A stretch of 64,000 nucleotides of DNA from Acidovorax sp. (GTDB lineage: Bacteria > Pseudomonadota > Gammaproteobacteria > Burkholderiales > Burkholderiaceae_C). Below are positions 55,483-64,000 of the stretch, piece by piece; the first letter of the stretch is position 1, and every line of letters starts with the position of its first letter. Under the pieces are notes generated by a model. The model searched no databases, had not been told where the DNA came from, and worked only from the letters and a program-made list of their open reading frames with translations. The stretch lies in the NCBI GenBank assembly GCA_031277855.1, contig JAITLO010000002.1, positions 23,123 through 87,122 of the forward strand. Reading direction: 5' to 3'. The position numbers and the translations under genes are program-made.

Positions 55483-56250
55483 TCAATCGGCATGCGTGTG
55501 TTGCCGGAGTGACTTGTCTATGCGTTGCCATTGTTGCTCCTCCAGCACTTCATGCGGCAGGAACTGGGCTTTGTAACGCATCTTGGGGCTTTGTGCGATC
55601 CAGTAGCCCAGATAGACATAGGGCAGACCCATGGCGCGTGCTTGTTCCAGCTGCCAGAGCACGTTGTAGGTACCGTAGCTGGCGGATGGCTCCGGGTCAT
55701 AAAAGGTGTAGACCGCAGAGAGCCCATCGTCCAGCGCATCCAAGATGGACACCATACGCAGTGCGCCGGGAGTATCGCTGCTGTCAGGGTCGCGGAACTC
55801 CACCAGCCGCGAATTGACGCGGCTTTGCAGCAGAAACTGGGTGTATTGGTCCACGCTGTCATGGTCCATGCCGCCCCCGCTGTGGCGGGCATGTTGGTAG
55901 CGTTGGTAAAGCGCGTAATGTTCGGCTGAATAACTCAGACGCTGAATGCTGGCTTGCAGCTGCTGGTGTTGCAGCCAGGCGCGTTTTTGGCTGCGGTTGG
56001 GGCGAAAGTCGTTCGCCAACACCCGCAGCGGTACGCAGGCCTTGCAGCCACGGCAATAGGGGCGATAGGTGAACATGCCGCTGCGCCGGAAGCCCTGGGC
56101 CACCAGCTCGGAATAAATACCGGTCTGGATCAGATGGCTGGGGGTGGCCACCTGCGAGCGTGCCTCTTTCCCCTCTATATAGCTGCAGGGGTAGGGAGCG
56201 GTGGCATAAAACTGCAGGGTTTGCAGTGGCAGATCATTCGGGTGCGTCAT
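55483..56250 (-). CDS. bpt: Aspartate/glutamate leucyltransferase (Bpt)
   Basis: Bpt transfers leucine from tRNA to N-terminal Asp or Glu, marking proteins for ClpS-ClpAP. The 255 residues match the family. The N-terminal [17 protein letters not shown] and the Cys-rich [20 protein letters not shown] resemble eukaryotic Ate1, and [23 protein letters not shown] is the acyltransferase core. I chose ATG 56250, which overlaps the aat stop by 4 bp (ATGA). The pair forms one N-degron operon. Confidence 0.93.
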   Translation of the reverse strand: MTHPNDLPLQTLQFYATAPYPCSYIEGKEARSQVATPSHLIQTGIYSELVAQGFRRSGMFTYRPYCRGCKACVPLRVLANDFRPNRSQKRAWLQHQQLQASIQRLSYSAEHYALYQRYQHARHSGGGMDHDSVDQYTQFLLQSRVNSRLVEFRDPDSSDTPGALRMVSILDALDDGLSAVYTFYDPEPSASYGTYNVLWQLEQARAMGLPYVYLGYWIAQSPKMRYKAQFLPHEVLEEQQWQRIDKSLRQHTHAD

Positions 56251-57002
56251 GCGGTATCCATGGAGGCCGGCAAGAGTGCATCCCAGTATACGGAATGAAA
56301 CTGCCAATCCATCTCGGGCAATGCCCGCTGCCGGGTGACCTCTTGCAGGAACTGGTAGCGCGATATTTCGTGGGCGCCAAGTGATGCCAGGTGGCGCGTG
56401 GCCTGTTGACAGTCAATCTGGCTGGCACCGTGGTGGCGGCACAGTCCGACCAAGGCAGCCAGGGCGATCTTGGAAGCATCGCTGGCATGGGCAAACATCG
56501 ATTCGCCAAACACCGCATGGCCTTGTGCGACACAGTAGAGCCCGCCAACCAGTCTTCCATCCATCCAGGTCTCCACGCTGTGGGCCTGGCCTTGTTGGTG
56601 CAGCTCGGTATAGGCCGCCACGATGCTGTCCACAATCCAGGTGCCATCCTGGCCGGCGCGCGGGGTTTGGGCACAGTGGCGCATCACCTGCTCGAATGCC
56701 GTGTCGATGCGGATCTCGCACCCAGGCGTGCGTCGGAATCGTTTGAGGGTTTTGCGCAGCGAGGGATGCAGGCGAAATTGCGCCACCTGCAACACCATGC
56801 GGGGATCAGGCGACCACCACAGAATGGGCTGGTCTGCGCTGAACCACGGAAAAATGCCCTGGGCATACGCCGCCTGAAGGTGCTGGGCATCCAGTCGCCC
56901 GCCCGCAGCCAGCAGGCCGGGCAAAGGGTCGTGGGCGCCCCATGCCATGTCGACAGGGGGAAAGTGGTCGGTCTCGGAGAGCCAGGGCAGTTGATGCGTC
57001 AT
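56247..57002 (-). CDS. aat: Leucyl/phenylalanyl-tRNA-protein transferase
   Basis: Aat adds Leu or Phe to N-terminal Lys or Arg, creating N-degrons for ClpAPS. The 251 residues include the family marks [53 protein letters not shown] and [29 protein letters not shown]. It is the first gene of the aat-bpt operon, divergent from the GlcNAc operon across a 321-bp gap. Confidence 0.95.
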   Translation of the reverse strand: MTHQLPWLSETDHFPPVDMAWGAHDPLPGLLAAGGRLDAQHLQAAYAQGIFPWFSADQPILWWSPDPRMVLQVAQFRLHPSLRKTLKRFRRTPGCEIRIDTAFEQVMRHCAQTPRAGQDGTWIVDSIVAAYTELHQQGQAHSVETWMDGRLVGGLYCVAQGHAVFGESMFAHASDASKIALAALVGLCRHHGASQIDCQQATRHLASLGAHEISRYQFLQEVTRQRALPEMDWQFHSVYWDALLPASMDTA

Positions 57003-57323
57003 GCTGCGCGGTGGAAAGAAGCCATGGCTTGCAGTGTGCCGCAGACCACCCCGGTTTGGGCCATCTCACGAGAGGGTTATTGCCTGCGCCATGCATGAAA
57101 TACCGCCCCACTGCGCAAGGCGGCTGCTGCTGTCAAAGCCCCCTCAAGCGCCTTTTTTGAGTCTGAAGGCAAGAAAGTCAATGGTTTGCGAGCTAGCGAT
57201 GGCAGTGGGTACTGGTCTTTAGAACTTTCCGTATTGACTGTAATGGGGAGAAACAAGTAGGCGATGCAGAGGTTGTGACACCCATAATGCTGCCCCAGCC
57301 ATGGGCGTGTTGCAGGAGGAGAG
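57003..57323. other. Divergent control region between aat and the GlcNAc operon
   Basis: This 321-bp gap must hold both promoters. TGTAAT at 57239-57244 is a possible -10 for the GlcNAc operon, without a good -35. ACTGGTCT at 57211 resembles one half of a NagR/DasR operator, but the second half is poor. GCAGGAGGAGAG just before 57324 is the ribosome site. Nothing else is clear. Confidence 0.3.
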
Positions 57324-59870
57324 ATGTCCGACTTCAATAATGAGCTGATCTTGCTGGCGCCGCTAAGCGGTTTGTTAGCCCCACTGTCTGCGGTGCCCGA
57401 TCCGGTTTTCTCAGCCGGCATACTGGGGCCGGGTTTGGCCATAGACCCCACATCGGACGAGTTGCTCGCTCCCTGTGATGGCAAGGTCACCCAATTGGCG
57501 AGCACGGGCCATGCGCTCACGCTGACAGCGGCCAATGGTGCACAGATCCTGCTGCATATAGGCATTGATACGGTCCAGTTGCGCGGCCAGGGCTTTACGC
57601 CCTGCATCGCGGAAAACGACACAGTGCATGCCGGCGATGTACTGATCCGCTTTGATATTGGCCGCATCGCAGCAGCAGTGCCCAGCCTCATGACCGTGCT
57701 GGTGCTTGGCAACAGTGATGATTTCAGCGTGGCATGTGGCCTCTCTCCAGGCGTGGTGCAGGCGGGACAGCGCGGGTTGTGGCGCATACGTCCCAAAGCA
57801 GCAAGCCCTGGGCCGGTGTCAGGGGCTGTGCATGGCGATGCGACCACTGTTCGGCGCTCCTTTGTGCTGGCCTGCCCGGGGGGCTTGCATGCCCGCCCTG
57901 CTGCCAGGGCCATGGCAGCAGCCAAAGCATGGAAGGCGGAGGTGGTTTTGCACTACCAGGGGCGCCAGGCCCGCCTTAGCAGTTTGGTGGAGTTGCTCCA
58001 TTTGGGAGCGGGTGAGTCTGCATCCCTGGAATTGCTGGCCAGCGGCGTAGATGCTGCCGCTGCGGCCAATGCGGTGATTGCTGAATTACAGCGTGAAGGT
58101 GCAGGTGAGGCGGAGGCCTTGTCCGAAGATGCGGGGGCAGACCCGGTGCGCATGACGGTAGCAAGCCAGGGGCCGGTGGTGGCTGCGCCTGGCATTGCCG
58201 TGGGCGCGCTGTGGTGGTGGAAAGACGCCGAGGTACAGCTGACCGAAATGGGGCAAGGTGTGGAGCAGGAGCGCCAGGCACTGGACCGGGCCATAGAACA
58301 GGCCCATGTGCAACTGGCCGCCGCCATAGAAAAGGCGCAGCAGCATGGTGCCGAGAGTGAGGCAGGGATTTTTGCCGTGCACCAGGCCTTGCTTCAGGAT
58401 CCGCTGCTGCGCACGCAGGCCGACAGATTGATGGCCGAGGGTAAAAGTGCAGGCTTTGCATGGCATGTGAGCACGCGTGCCCAGGCAGAGAGTTTGGCCG
58501 CATTGGATGAACGCAGGCTTGCAGAGCGCGCCAGCGATATGCGGGATCTGGAAAAGCGCGTGCTGCGCAACCTGAGCACTGCAACAGGGCAGGCCGTGGG
58601 TGGGGCGCTGGTGTTGCCCGAGGGAGAAGAAAGCGTGGTCCTGGCTGCGCAAGAATTCACGCCCTCGGATCTCGTGGGCCTGGATGTCTCACGCATCGTG
58701 GCCTTGCTCATGGTGGGCGGCGGCCCCACTTCCCACGCGGCCATCATCGCGCGCCAGCTGGGCCTGCCATGTCTGGTGGCCGTGGGCGGTGGACTCAGAG
58801 ATGCGCTGCAGGGCGCGCCCATCATTGTCGATGCCGACCATGGTCGCTTGACCCTGGCGCCGTCCGAGGCTGAGCTTGTCAGCGCCAAAGAGCGTGTGCA
58901 GCAGCGCAAGCTACGCCATGCGGCTGAGCACAAGGCATCGTTCGATCAGGCCATCATGCGAGATGGTGTGCGGATAGAGGTTGCGGCCAATATCGGTAAT
59001 CTGGCCGATGCGCGCCAGGCCGTGGCCCATGGGGCGGACGCCATAGGTTTGTTGCGCACGGAAATGCTGTTCATGAGCGATGACCAGGCCCCCACAGTGG
59101 CCGAGCATACCCGCACCTGCCAGGCCATCGTCGACGCCATGGAGGGGCGTGGCGTCATCATTCGCACGCTGGATATCGGGGCCGACAAGCATGTGGGCTA
59201 TCTGGAGCTGCCATTTGAGGCCAATCCCGCTCTGGGCTTGCGTGGCATCCGTCTGGGCTGGTGGAAACCTGCGTTGCTGGAAGACCAGTTGCGCGGGCTG
59301 CTCGCCTTGCGTACCGCAGGGCCGCTACGGATTTTGCTGCCCATGGTCACCGAGGTCAGCGAGCTGCTGGCTCTGCGTGAGCACATCCAGAAACTGGCGA
59401 CCAGCATGCGCAGCAACCAGCGCGTGGAGCTGGGCGTGATGGTGGAAGTGCCATCCGCAGCGCTGCTGGCCGACCAGCTCGCCCAGCATGCCGATTTTCT
59501 TTCCATAGGTACCAATGACCTGACGCAGTACGCCTTGGCCATGGATCGTGGCCAACCGCAGTTGGCAGACAGGCTTGACGGCCTGCATCCAGGCGTGTTG
59601 CGCTTGATAAAAACCACGGTAGAGGGGGCGGCCCGGTATGGCCGCTGGGTGGGAGTGTGCGGCGCGCTGGCAGGTGATTTGCTGGCGGTGCCGGTACTCG
59701 TTGGGCTGGGGGTTTCGGAGCTGTCGGTGGACGCAGGCCTGGTGCCTAGTGTCAAGGCCAGGCTGCGCGGCCTCTCGCAAAACGAATGCCGAGAGCAGAT
59801 GCAGGCCTTGCTGCAGCTGCCCTCGGCCCAAGCGGTGCGGGCACATAGCCAGCATTGTTGGCCACTATAA
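57324..59870 (+). CDS. nagF: PTS multiphosphoryl transfer protein: IIA(Glc-type)-HPr-enzyme I fusion
   Basis: This 848-residue cytoplasmic protein carries the whole soluble phosphate relay for N-acetylglucosamine uptake. The IIA domain (about 8-150) has its phospho-His in ILLHIGIDT (His78). The HPr domain (about 175-265) has GGLHARPAA (His189). Enzyme I follows, with His471 in GGGPTSHAAIIAR, the PEP-binding RTEMLFM region, and the catalytic Cys in VCGALAGD (Cys779). All four key residues are present, so the relay from PEP to the permease should work. The symbol follows the Ralstonia nag cluster from memory. nagE begins 119 bp later. Confidence 0.93.
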   Translation: MSDFNNELILLAPLSGLLAPLSAVPDPVFSAGILGPGLAIDPTSDELLAPCDGKVTQLASTGHALTLTAANGAQILLHIGIDTVQLRGQGFTPCIAENDTVHAGDVLIRFDIGRIAAAVPSLMTVLVLGNSDDFSVACGLSPGVVQAGQRGLWRIRPKAASPGPVSGAVHGDATTVRRSFVLACPGGLHARPAARAMAAAKAWKAEVVLHYQGRQARLSSLVELLHLGAGESASLELLASGVDAAAAANAVIAELQREGAGEAEALSEDAGADPVRMTVASQGPVVAAPGIAVGALWWWKDAEVQLTEMGQGVEQERQALDRAIEQAHVQLAAAIEKAQQHGAESEAGIFAVHQALLQDPLLRTQADRLMAEGKSAGFAWHVSTRAQAESLAALDERRLAERASDMRDLEKRVLRNLSTATGQAVGGALVLPEGEESVVLAAQEFTPSDLVGLDVSRIVALLMVGGGPTSHAAIIARQLGLPCLVAVGGGLRDALQGAPIIVDADHGRLTLAPSEAELVSAKERVQQRKLRHAAEHKASFDQAIMRDGVRIEVAANIGNLADARQAVAHGADAIGLLRTEMLFMSDDQAPTVAEHTRTCQAIVDAMEGRGVIIRTLDIGADKHVGYLELPFEANPALGLRGIRLGWWKPALLEDQLRGLLALRTAGPLRILLPMVTEVSELLALREHIQKLATSMRSNQRVELGVMVEVPSAALLADQLAQHADFLSIGTNDLTQYALAMDRGQPQLADRLDGLHPGVLRLIKTTVEGAARYGRWVGVCGALAGDLLAVPVLVGLGVSELSVDAGLVPSVKARLRGLSQNECREQMQALLQLPSAQAVRAHSQHCWPL

Positions 59871-59989
59871 GAGCGTGCTTGCGATCTCTGCACTGGCGCG
59901 CGGCGAGGAGATCGTAAACACGCCCTCAGAAAGCACGATTCGATGTCATCTGCCACGGGTGCCAGCACCCATCAGCAAAGGAGACAATG

Positions 59990-61672
59990 ATGAAGCTGAA
60001 CCTCAACCTGCTTGCCAAGATGCAACGTCTTGGTGCGACCTTGATGCTGCCGATTGCGGTGCTGCCTGTCGCAGGCTTGTTGCTGCGGCTCGGTCAGCCC
60101 GATGTGTTCGATATCCCTCTCATGGCCCAGGCTGGCGACGCGGTGTTCGCCAATCTGGCGCTGTTGTTTTCCATAGGCGTGGCCGTGGGTTTTGCCAAGG
60201 ACAACAACGGCACGGCTGCCCTGGCGGGCACCATTGGCTACCTGGTGCTGACTTCGGTGCTCAAGACCATAGACAAATCGCTCAATATGGGGGTGCTGGC
60301 TGGTATTTTGACGGGCGTGATCGCAGGCTTGCTCTACAACCGCTACAAAAACATCACGCTACCTTCGTATCTGGGTTTTTTTGGCGGCAAGCGCTTTGTG
60401 CCGATTGTCACGGGTCTGGTGTGTCTGGTGCTGGGCATAGGGCTGGCCTTTGTCTGGGCTCCGGTGCAGGCGGTCATCAATGCCGCAGGTACCTGGCTGA
60501 CCACAGCCGGCCCCATTGGCGCATTTGTGTTTGGTGCGCTCAACCGGTTGCTGCTGATGACAGGCTTACACCATGTGATCAACACCCTGGCCTGGTTTGT
60601 GTTCGGCTCCTATACCGACCCGAATACGGCAGCGGTGGTCACCGGCGATCTGCATCGCTACTTTGCGGGGGACAAGACTGCAGGTGCTTTCATGAGCGGC
60701 TTTTTCCCCGTCATGATGTTTGGCCTGCCGGCCGCCTGCCTGGCCATCTACCATGAAGCGCCGCGCGAACGACGCGCTGCTGTCGGTGGCTTGCTGCTGT
60801 CCATGGCGCTGACATCGTTTCTGACCGGTGTGACCGAGCCCATTGAGTTCAGCTTTATGTTTTTGGCTCCCTTGCTCTACGGTCTGCATGCCGTGCTCAC
60901 CGGGCTGTCGCTGGCCATTTGCGAGTTGTTGGGCATCCACCTGGGCTTTACGTTCTCGGCCGGTGCCATCGACTATGCGCTGGGCTACGGCCTGTCCAGC
61001 AACGGCTGGATGGCCCTGCCTCTGGGGGCGGTGTATGCCGTGGTCTATTACGCGGTTTTCCGTTTCTGTATCCGCCACTTCAAGCTTCCGACGCTGGGGC
61101 GTGAGCCGCAGGCTGCTGCTGCTGCTGCTGCGCCTGAGGCCGGGGTGGAAAAAGGTACATCCACCTTGAGCCAGGCTGAACGCTATCTCCAGGCCTTGGG
61201 CGGTGCAGCCAATCTGCAAGGTGTGGATGCGTGCACCACGCGCTTGCGCCTGAGTGTGGTCAATGCCGATCAGGTAGCGGAAGACCAGCTCAAAGCGCTG
61301 GGAGCGGTGGCCGTGCTCAAGCTGACGGCACATACCGTGCAGGTGGTGGTCGGGCCGCATGCCGAACAAGTGGCCAGCGAGATTCGAGAGCTGGTGGGCG
61401 GGCAGCTCGCGACCGCTCCATCTCCATCACCGGTGGTGGATGGCCTCAGCCGTGAAGCCCGGCGCTGGATTGAGGTGCTTGGCGGCGCCGCCAACATCGT
61501 GCGCTGCGAGCAAGTGGCCCACAGCCGCTTGCGCATCGTGGTGCGCGAGCGCCATCAGGGCGAGGCCGATGGCCTGATGTGGGTGAGCCATGACACCGCA
61601 CACATTGTGCTGGGGCACTCTGCCAAAGAGTTGATGGACGCTTTCGAACGAGCACTGGCCCATACACCATGA
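59990..61672 (+). CDS. nagE: PTS N-acetylglucosamine permease, IIC-IIB-IIB'
   Basis: This is the membrane transporter that phosphorylates GlcNAc during uptake. The IIC part (about 1-365) starts LNLLAKMQRLGATLMLPIAVLPVAGLLLRLG and includes FGLPAACLAIYHEA and GVTEPIEFSFMF. An Ala-rich linker coded by a GCT run follows. The first IIB domain has its phospho-Cys in GVDACTTRLRLSV (Cys415). A second IIB-like domain has EQVAHSRLRIVV with Ala at the Cys position, so it cannot carry phosphate there. I chose ATG 59990, 6 nt after AAAGGAG; ATG 59987 is too close to it. The stop overlaps nagA (ATGA). Confidence 0.92.
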   Translation: MKLNLNLLAKMQRLGATLMLPIAVLPVAGLLLRLGQPDVFDIPLMAQAGDAVFANLALLFSIGVAVGFAKDNNGTAALAGTIGYLVLTSVLKTIDKSLNMGVLAGILTGVIAGLLYNRYKNITLPSYLGFFGGKRFVPIVTGLVCLVLGIGLAFVWAPVQAVINAAGTWLTTAGPIGAFVFGALNRLLLMTGLHHVINTLAWFVFGSYTDPNTAAVVTGDLHRYFAGDKTAGAFMSGFFPVMMFGLPAACLAIYHEAPRERRAAVGGLLLSMALTSFLTGVTEPIEFSFMFLAPLLYGLHAVLTGLSLAICELLGIHLGFTFSAGAIDYALGYGLSSNGWMALPLGAVYAVVYYAVFRFCIRHFKLPTLGREPQAAAAAAAPEAGVEKGTSTLSQAERYLQALGGAANLQGVDACTTRLRLSVVNADQVAEDQLKALGAVAVLKLTAHTVQVVVGPHAEQVASEIRELVGGQLATAPSPSPVVDGLSREARRWIEVLGGAANIVRCEQVAHSRLRIVVRERHQGEADGLMWVSHDTAHIVLGHSAKELMDAFERALAHTP

Positions 61673-62784
61673 TTCATAGCATGCAAGGCAACATCCTCAC
61701 GCCTCGAGGCTGGGTTCTGGGGTATATCTACGCAGATGAAGGCGGGCGCATTTCCCGGATCGAGGGCACTGCGACAGAGCCCCGGCACAACCACGCGCCC
61801 TATGTGCTGCCCGGCTTTGTCGATTTGCTCAACCATGGCGGTGGCGGAGCCGACTTCATGGATGGCGAGCAGGCCGTGCCGGGCATCTTGCGCACCCATG
61901 TACGCTTTGGTACGACCAGTCTTCTGGGCAGCACCATGACCTCGCCACATGCGGTTTTGCTGCCTGCATTGCAGCAGCTGGCGCAGGCGGGCCGTCAGCG
62001 GCCTGCAGGGGGCGCGCGCATGCTGGGTGTGCACCTGGAGGGGCCCTATATCAACCCAGGCAAGCTGGGTGCCCAGGCCAATAGTGCGGTAGTGGCCACG
62101 CGTGAAGAGGTGGCGCAGTATCTGGCGGCAGCCCCGATTCGCGTTGTCACCCTGGCGCCCGAGTTGCCTGGGCATCTGGACATCGTCGCCATGTTGGCCG
62201 GGCGTGGTGTGCGTGTGCAGCTGGGGCATACGCTGGGCAGCTATGAGGATGCCGTGGCGGCTTTGGCGCATGGCGCCAGCGGTTTTACGCATTTGTTCAA
62301 TGCCATGACGGTGCTGCAACACCGGGCGCCGGGCATGGTGGCCGCAGCCCTGGCACATGCCGAGTTTGCAGAGCTGATTCCCGACCTGCTGCATGTGCAC
62401 CCCGGCGCCATACGCGCGGCACTGCGGGCGATTCCGCGTCTGTACGCAGTCACCGATGCCACAGCCGCTGCAGGCATGCCGGACGGCAGCTACCACCTTG
62501 GCGACCAAACCGTGTTCAAGGCCCAGGGCGGTGTGCGCCTGGCCGATGGTACGCTGGCCGGCAGTGCCTTGACCATGGACCAGGCGCTGCGCAATCTGGT
62601 GGCCATCGGCCTGACGCTGGAAGATGCGTCGCGGCGGGTGTCGCTGTATCCAGCCCAGTATCTGGGGGTGGCGGACCGGGGGCTGCTGGCCGTGGGAGCC
62701 TGGGCCGATGTCACGGTTTTGGATCGTGATCTTGCGGTGACTGCGGTCTATGTGGAAGGGGAATGCTGTGTCCAAAATGCTTGA
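61669..62784 (+). CDS. nagA: N-acetylglucosamine-6-phosphate deacetylase
   Basis: NagA removes acetate from GlcNAc-6-phosphate delivered by the PTS. The 371-residue amidohydrolase has the start of its barrel at PGFVDLLNHGGGGADFMD, the metal Glu in GVHLEGPYINP, His residues in QLGHTLGS and GFTHLFNAM, and the catalytic Asp in AVTDATAAAG. The start overlaps the nagE stop by 4 bp. The next gene overlaps its 3' end by 17 bp, so translation of the set is probably coupled. Confidence 0.95.
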   Translation: MIHSMQGNILTPRGWVLGYIYADEGGRISRIEGTATEPRHNHAPYVLPGFVDLLNHGGGGADFMDGEQAVPGILRTHVRFGTTSLLGSTMTSPHAVLLPALQQLAQAGRQRPAGGARMLGVHLEGPYINPGKLGAQANSAVVATREEVAQYLAAAPIRVVTLAPELPGHLDIVAMLAGRGVRVQLGHTLGSYEDAVAALAHGASGFTHLFNAMTVLQHRAPGMVAAALAHAEFAELIPDLLHVHPGAIRAALRAIPRLYAVTDATAAAGMPDGSYHLGDQTVFKAQGGVRLADGTLAGSALTMDQALRNLVAIGLTLEDASRRVSLYPAQYLGVADRGLLAVGAWADVTVLDRDLAVTAVYVEGECCVQNA

Positions 62785-63796
62785 GGAAGCGCGCAGTGCG
62801 CCGGCGGTGGTGGCAACGCAGTTTGCCCAGGCCGAGCCGGTGGCCGCTTTGGTGCGCGAGCTGGTCAGCCCCTGCCTGGCGGTGGTGCTCACGGTGGCGC
62901 GTGGCAGCTCGGACCATGCGGCCGCCTATTTCGCCAACCTGGTCATGGGCCGGCTGGGTCTGCCCGTAGCCTCTTTGCCCATGTCCACGGTCACGCTGCA
63001 TGACAGCGTGATGAAGGTGGGCGGGCAGCTTGCCGTAGCGTTTTCCCAGTCGGGGCGCAGCCCGGATTTGGTGGAAACCATGCAGGCCTTGCGCCGCGCT
63101 GGAGCTGCCACGCTGGCTTTGGTGAATGTGTCAGGCTCGCCGCTGGCGCAGGCCTGTGCCTATAGCTTGCCGCTGGCGGGAGGAGAGGAGCACAGCGTGG
63201 CAGCAACCAAAAGCTATATCGCCATGTTGTCCATGTCTGCGTTGTTGGTGGCCTCTTTGGAGCGCCACCTTCTGGGACGCTCCGAGCTGTTTGATGTCCT
63301 GGGTTCTTTGCCATCTGCCTTGCTGCAGGCTTTGGAGCAGGATTGGTCGGCACTGGGGCGTGCGCTGGAGGATGCCGAGCACATGATTGTCATAGGGCGC
63401 GGAGCTGGGCTGGGCATTGCACAGGAGGCCGCGCTCAAACTCAAGGAAACATCGGGGATTCAGGCCGAGGCGTTTTCCAGTGCCGAGGTGCGCCACGGCC
63501 CCATGGAAATCATAGACAAGGACTTCCCCTTGCTGGTGTTTGCGCCGCGTGGGCCGGAGCAGCAGGGCCTGCTGGCCTTTGCTTCGGAAATGCGAGCGCG
63601 TGGCGCACGGGTGCTGCTGGCTGCGCCCGCTGGTACGCCCCAGCTTGTACTGCCCATTGCCCCCACAGGCCATGCGCTGCTGGACCCGATCTCGGTCATA
63701 CAAAGTTTTTATCCCGCAGCCGAGCAGCTCGCCAGGCTCCGAGGAAGAGAGCCCGATGCACCCCGGCATTTACACAAGATCACACAGACGCGCTGA
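62768..63796 (+). CDS. SIS-domain glucosamine-6-phosphate deaminase (NagB-II type)
   Basis: The 342-residue product has two SIS sugar-isomerase domains like the isomerase half of GlmS: VLTVARGSSDHAAAYFANLV, VAFSQSGRSPDLVETMQALR, EEHSVAATKSYIAML, and VIGRGAGLGIAQEAALKLKETSGIQAEAFSSAEVRHGPMEII. It lacks the glutaminase domain. In nag operons such proteins replace classical NagB, turning glucosamine-6-phosphate into fructose-6-phosphate and ammonia. That role is inferred from context. I chose GTG 62768 (MSKMLEE), with AAGGGG upstream; ATG 62750 lies farther inside nagA. Confidence 0.88.
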   Translation: MSKMLEEARSAPAVVATQFAQAEPVAALVRELVSPCLAVVLTVARGSSDHAAAYFANLVMGRLGLPVASLPMSTVTLHDSVMKVGGQLAVAFSQSGRSPDLVETMQALRRAGAATLALVNVSGSPLAQACAYSLPLAGGEEHSVAATKSYIAMLSMSALLVASLERHLLGRSELFDVLGSLPSALLQALEQDWSALGRALEDAEHMIVIGRGAGLGIAQEAALKLKETSGIQAEAFSSAEVRHGPMEIIDKDFPLLVFAPRGPEQQGLLAFASEMRARGARVLLAAPAGTPQLVLPIAPTGHALLDPISVIQSFYPAAEQLARLRGREPDAPRHLHKITQTR

Positions 63797-63843
63797 ACGC
63801 CGGCGGCACAAAGAGGGTGTAAAGAGGGGATGGGGGCAAAGAA

Positions 63844-63870
63844 AAAGGCCTGCACATGGTGCAGGCCTTT
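63844..63870 (-). terminator. Terminator after tRNA-Asn (minus strand)
   Basis: AAAGGCCTGCAC (63844-63855) pairs perfectly with GTGCAGGCCTTT (63859-63870) around a 3-nt loop. The minus strand continues with five T's, so it best serves the tRNA. It could also halt the GlcNAc operon weakly. Confidence 0.85.
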
Positions 63871-63875
63871 GGATA

Positions 63876-63951
63876 TGGCTCCCCGACCTGGGCTCGAACC
63901 AGGGACCTGCGGATTAACAGTCCGTCGCTCTACCGACTGAGCTATCAGGGA
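63876..63951 (-). tRNA. tRNA-Asn (anticodon GTT)
   Basis: The minus strand forms a full cloverleaf: acceptor TCCCTGA (63951-63945) with TCGGGGA, D arm TAGCTCAGTCGGTAGAGC, anticodon arm CGGACTGTTAATCCG with GTT, and T arm CTGGTTCGAGCCCAG. The discriminator is G, and CCA is encoded at 63878-63876. A terminator follows. Confidence 0.96.
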
Positions 63952-64000
63952 ATATTCGGTACAGGTTGTATGCGATTGCACAACCAAATAAATTGTGGCT

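Noticed and set aside
57211..57228. Possible NagR/DasR operator starting ACTGGTCT
   Set aside because: Only the left half matches the palindrome; the right half fits at about 3 of 8 positions, and no GntR-type regulator gene is adjacent.
61110..61131. Run of six GCT repeats in nagE as a phase-variation switch
   Set aside because: A trinucleotide run in an Ala linker cannot change the frame; it only alters linker length.

Overview
The window is a high-GC bacterial chromosome segment, almost certainly from a beta-proteobacterium of the family Comamonadaceae (Comamonas or a near relative). This is inferred from gene order (rlmE-ftsH-folP-glmM near ppk and pst-pho; ffs next to dnaX; mltD-gloB-yafS-rnhA), from the protein sequences, and from an intergenic repeat that follows stop codons. 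No rRNA or CRISPR array is seen. One tRNA (Asn-GTT) and one SRP RNA are present.

Layout. 1-5974: end of a SpoU-type RNA methyltransferase, carA-carB, greA and a small membrane protein. 6078-12428: a glycosyltransferase-like gene and yhbY on the minus strand, then rlmE, ftsH, folP and glmM. 12757-27169: a PAS-GGDEF-EAL protein, then a phosphate/polyphosphate block (short ppx/gppA paralogue, ppk, full-length ppx, pstSCAB-phoU-phoB-phoR). Three 7-4-7 PHO boxes are visible: before ppk, before pstS, and on the minus strand facing ppx. 27355-32788 (minus): a MATE transporter, a membrane glycosyltransferase-like protein, L31 type B, rho and trxA. 33164-44988: housekeeping genes (flavoprotein, ABC-F ATPase, two acetyltransferases, ffs, dnaX, ybaB, recR, mltD, gloB, yafS-like, rnhA).

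45000-54561 is the accessory part. It opens with an IS3-type transposase stub, then a proline/glutamine-rich membrane protein, an M15 peptidase, a PAAR protein, a membrane-anchored ketosynthase-like protein, and a tight tssM-tagF-ompA set joined by ATGA overlaps. No other type VI core gene lies in the window, so this is a satellite or partial T6SS locus. 54592-57002 holds an IclR regulator and the bpt-aat N-degron transferases. 57324-63796 is an N-acetylglucosamine operon: a IIA-HPr-EI fusion, a IIC-IIB-IIB' permease, nagA and a SIS-type deaminase. The tRNA-Asn closes the window.

Points most worth a second look: the ketosynthase-like protein inside the T6SS locus; a nine-A tract in dnaX, read as Lys codons, with stops close by in both other frames; a degenerate second IIB domain in the GlcNAc permease; four copies of a repeat that begins just after stop codons; and PHO-box positions that move the ppk start.
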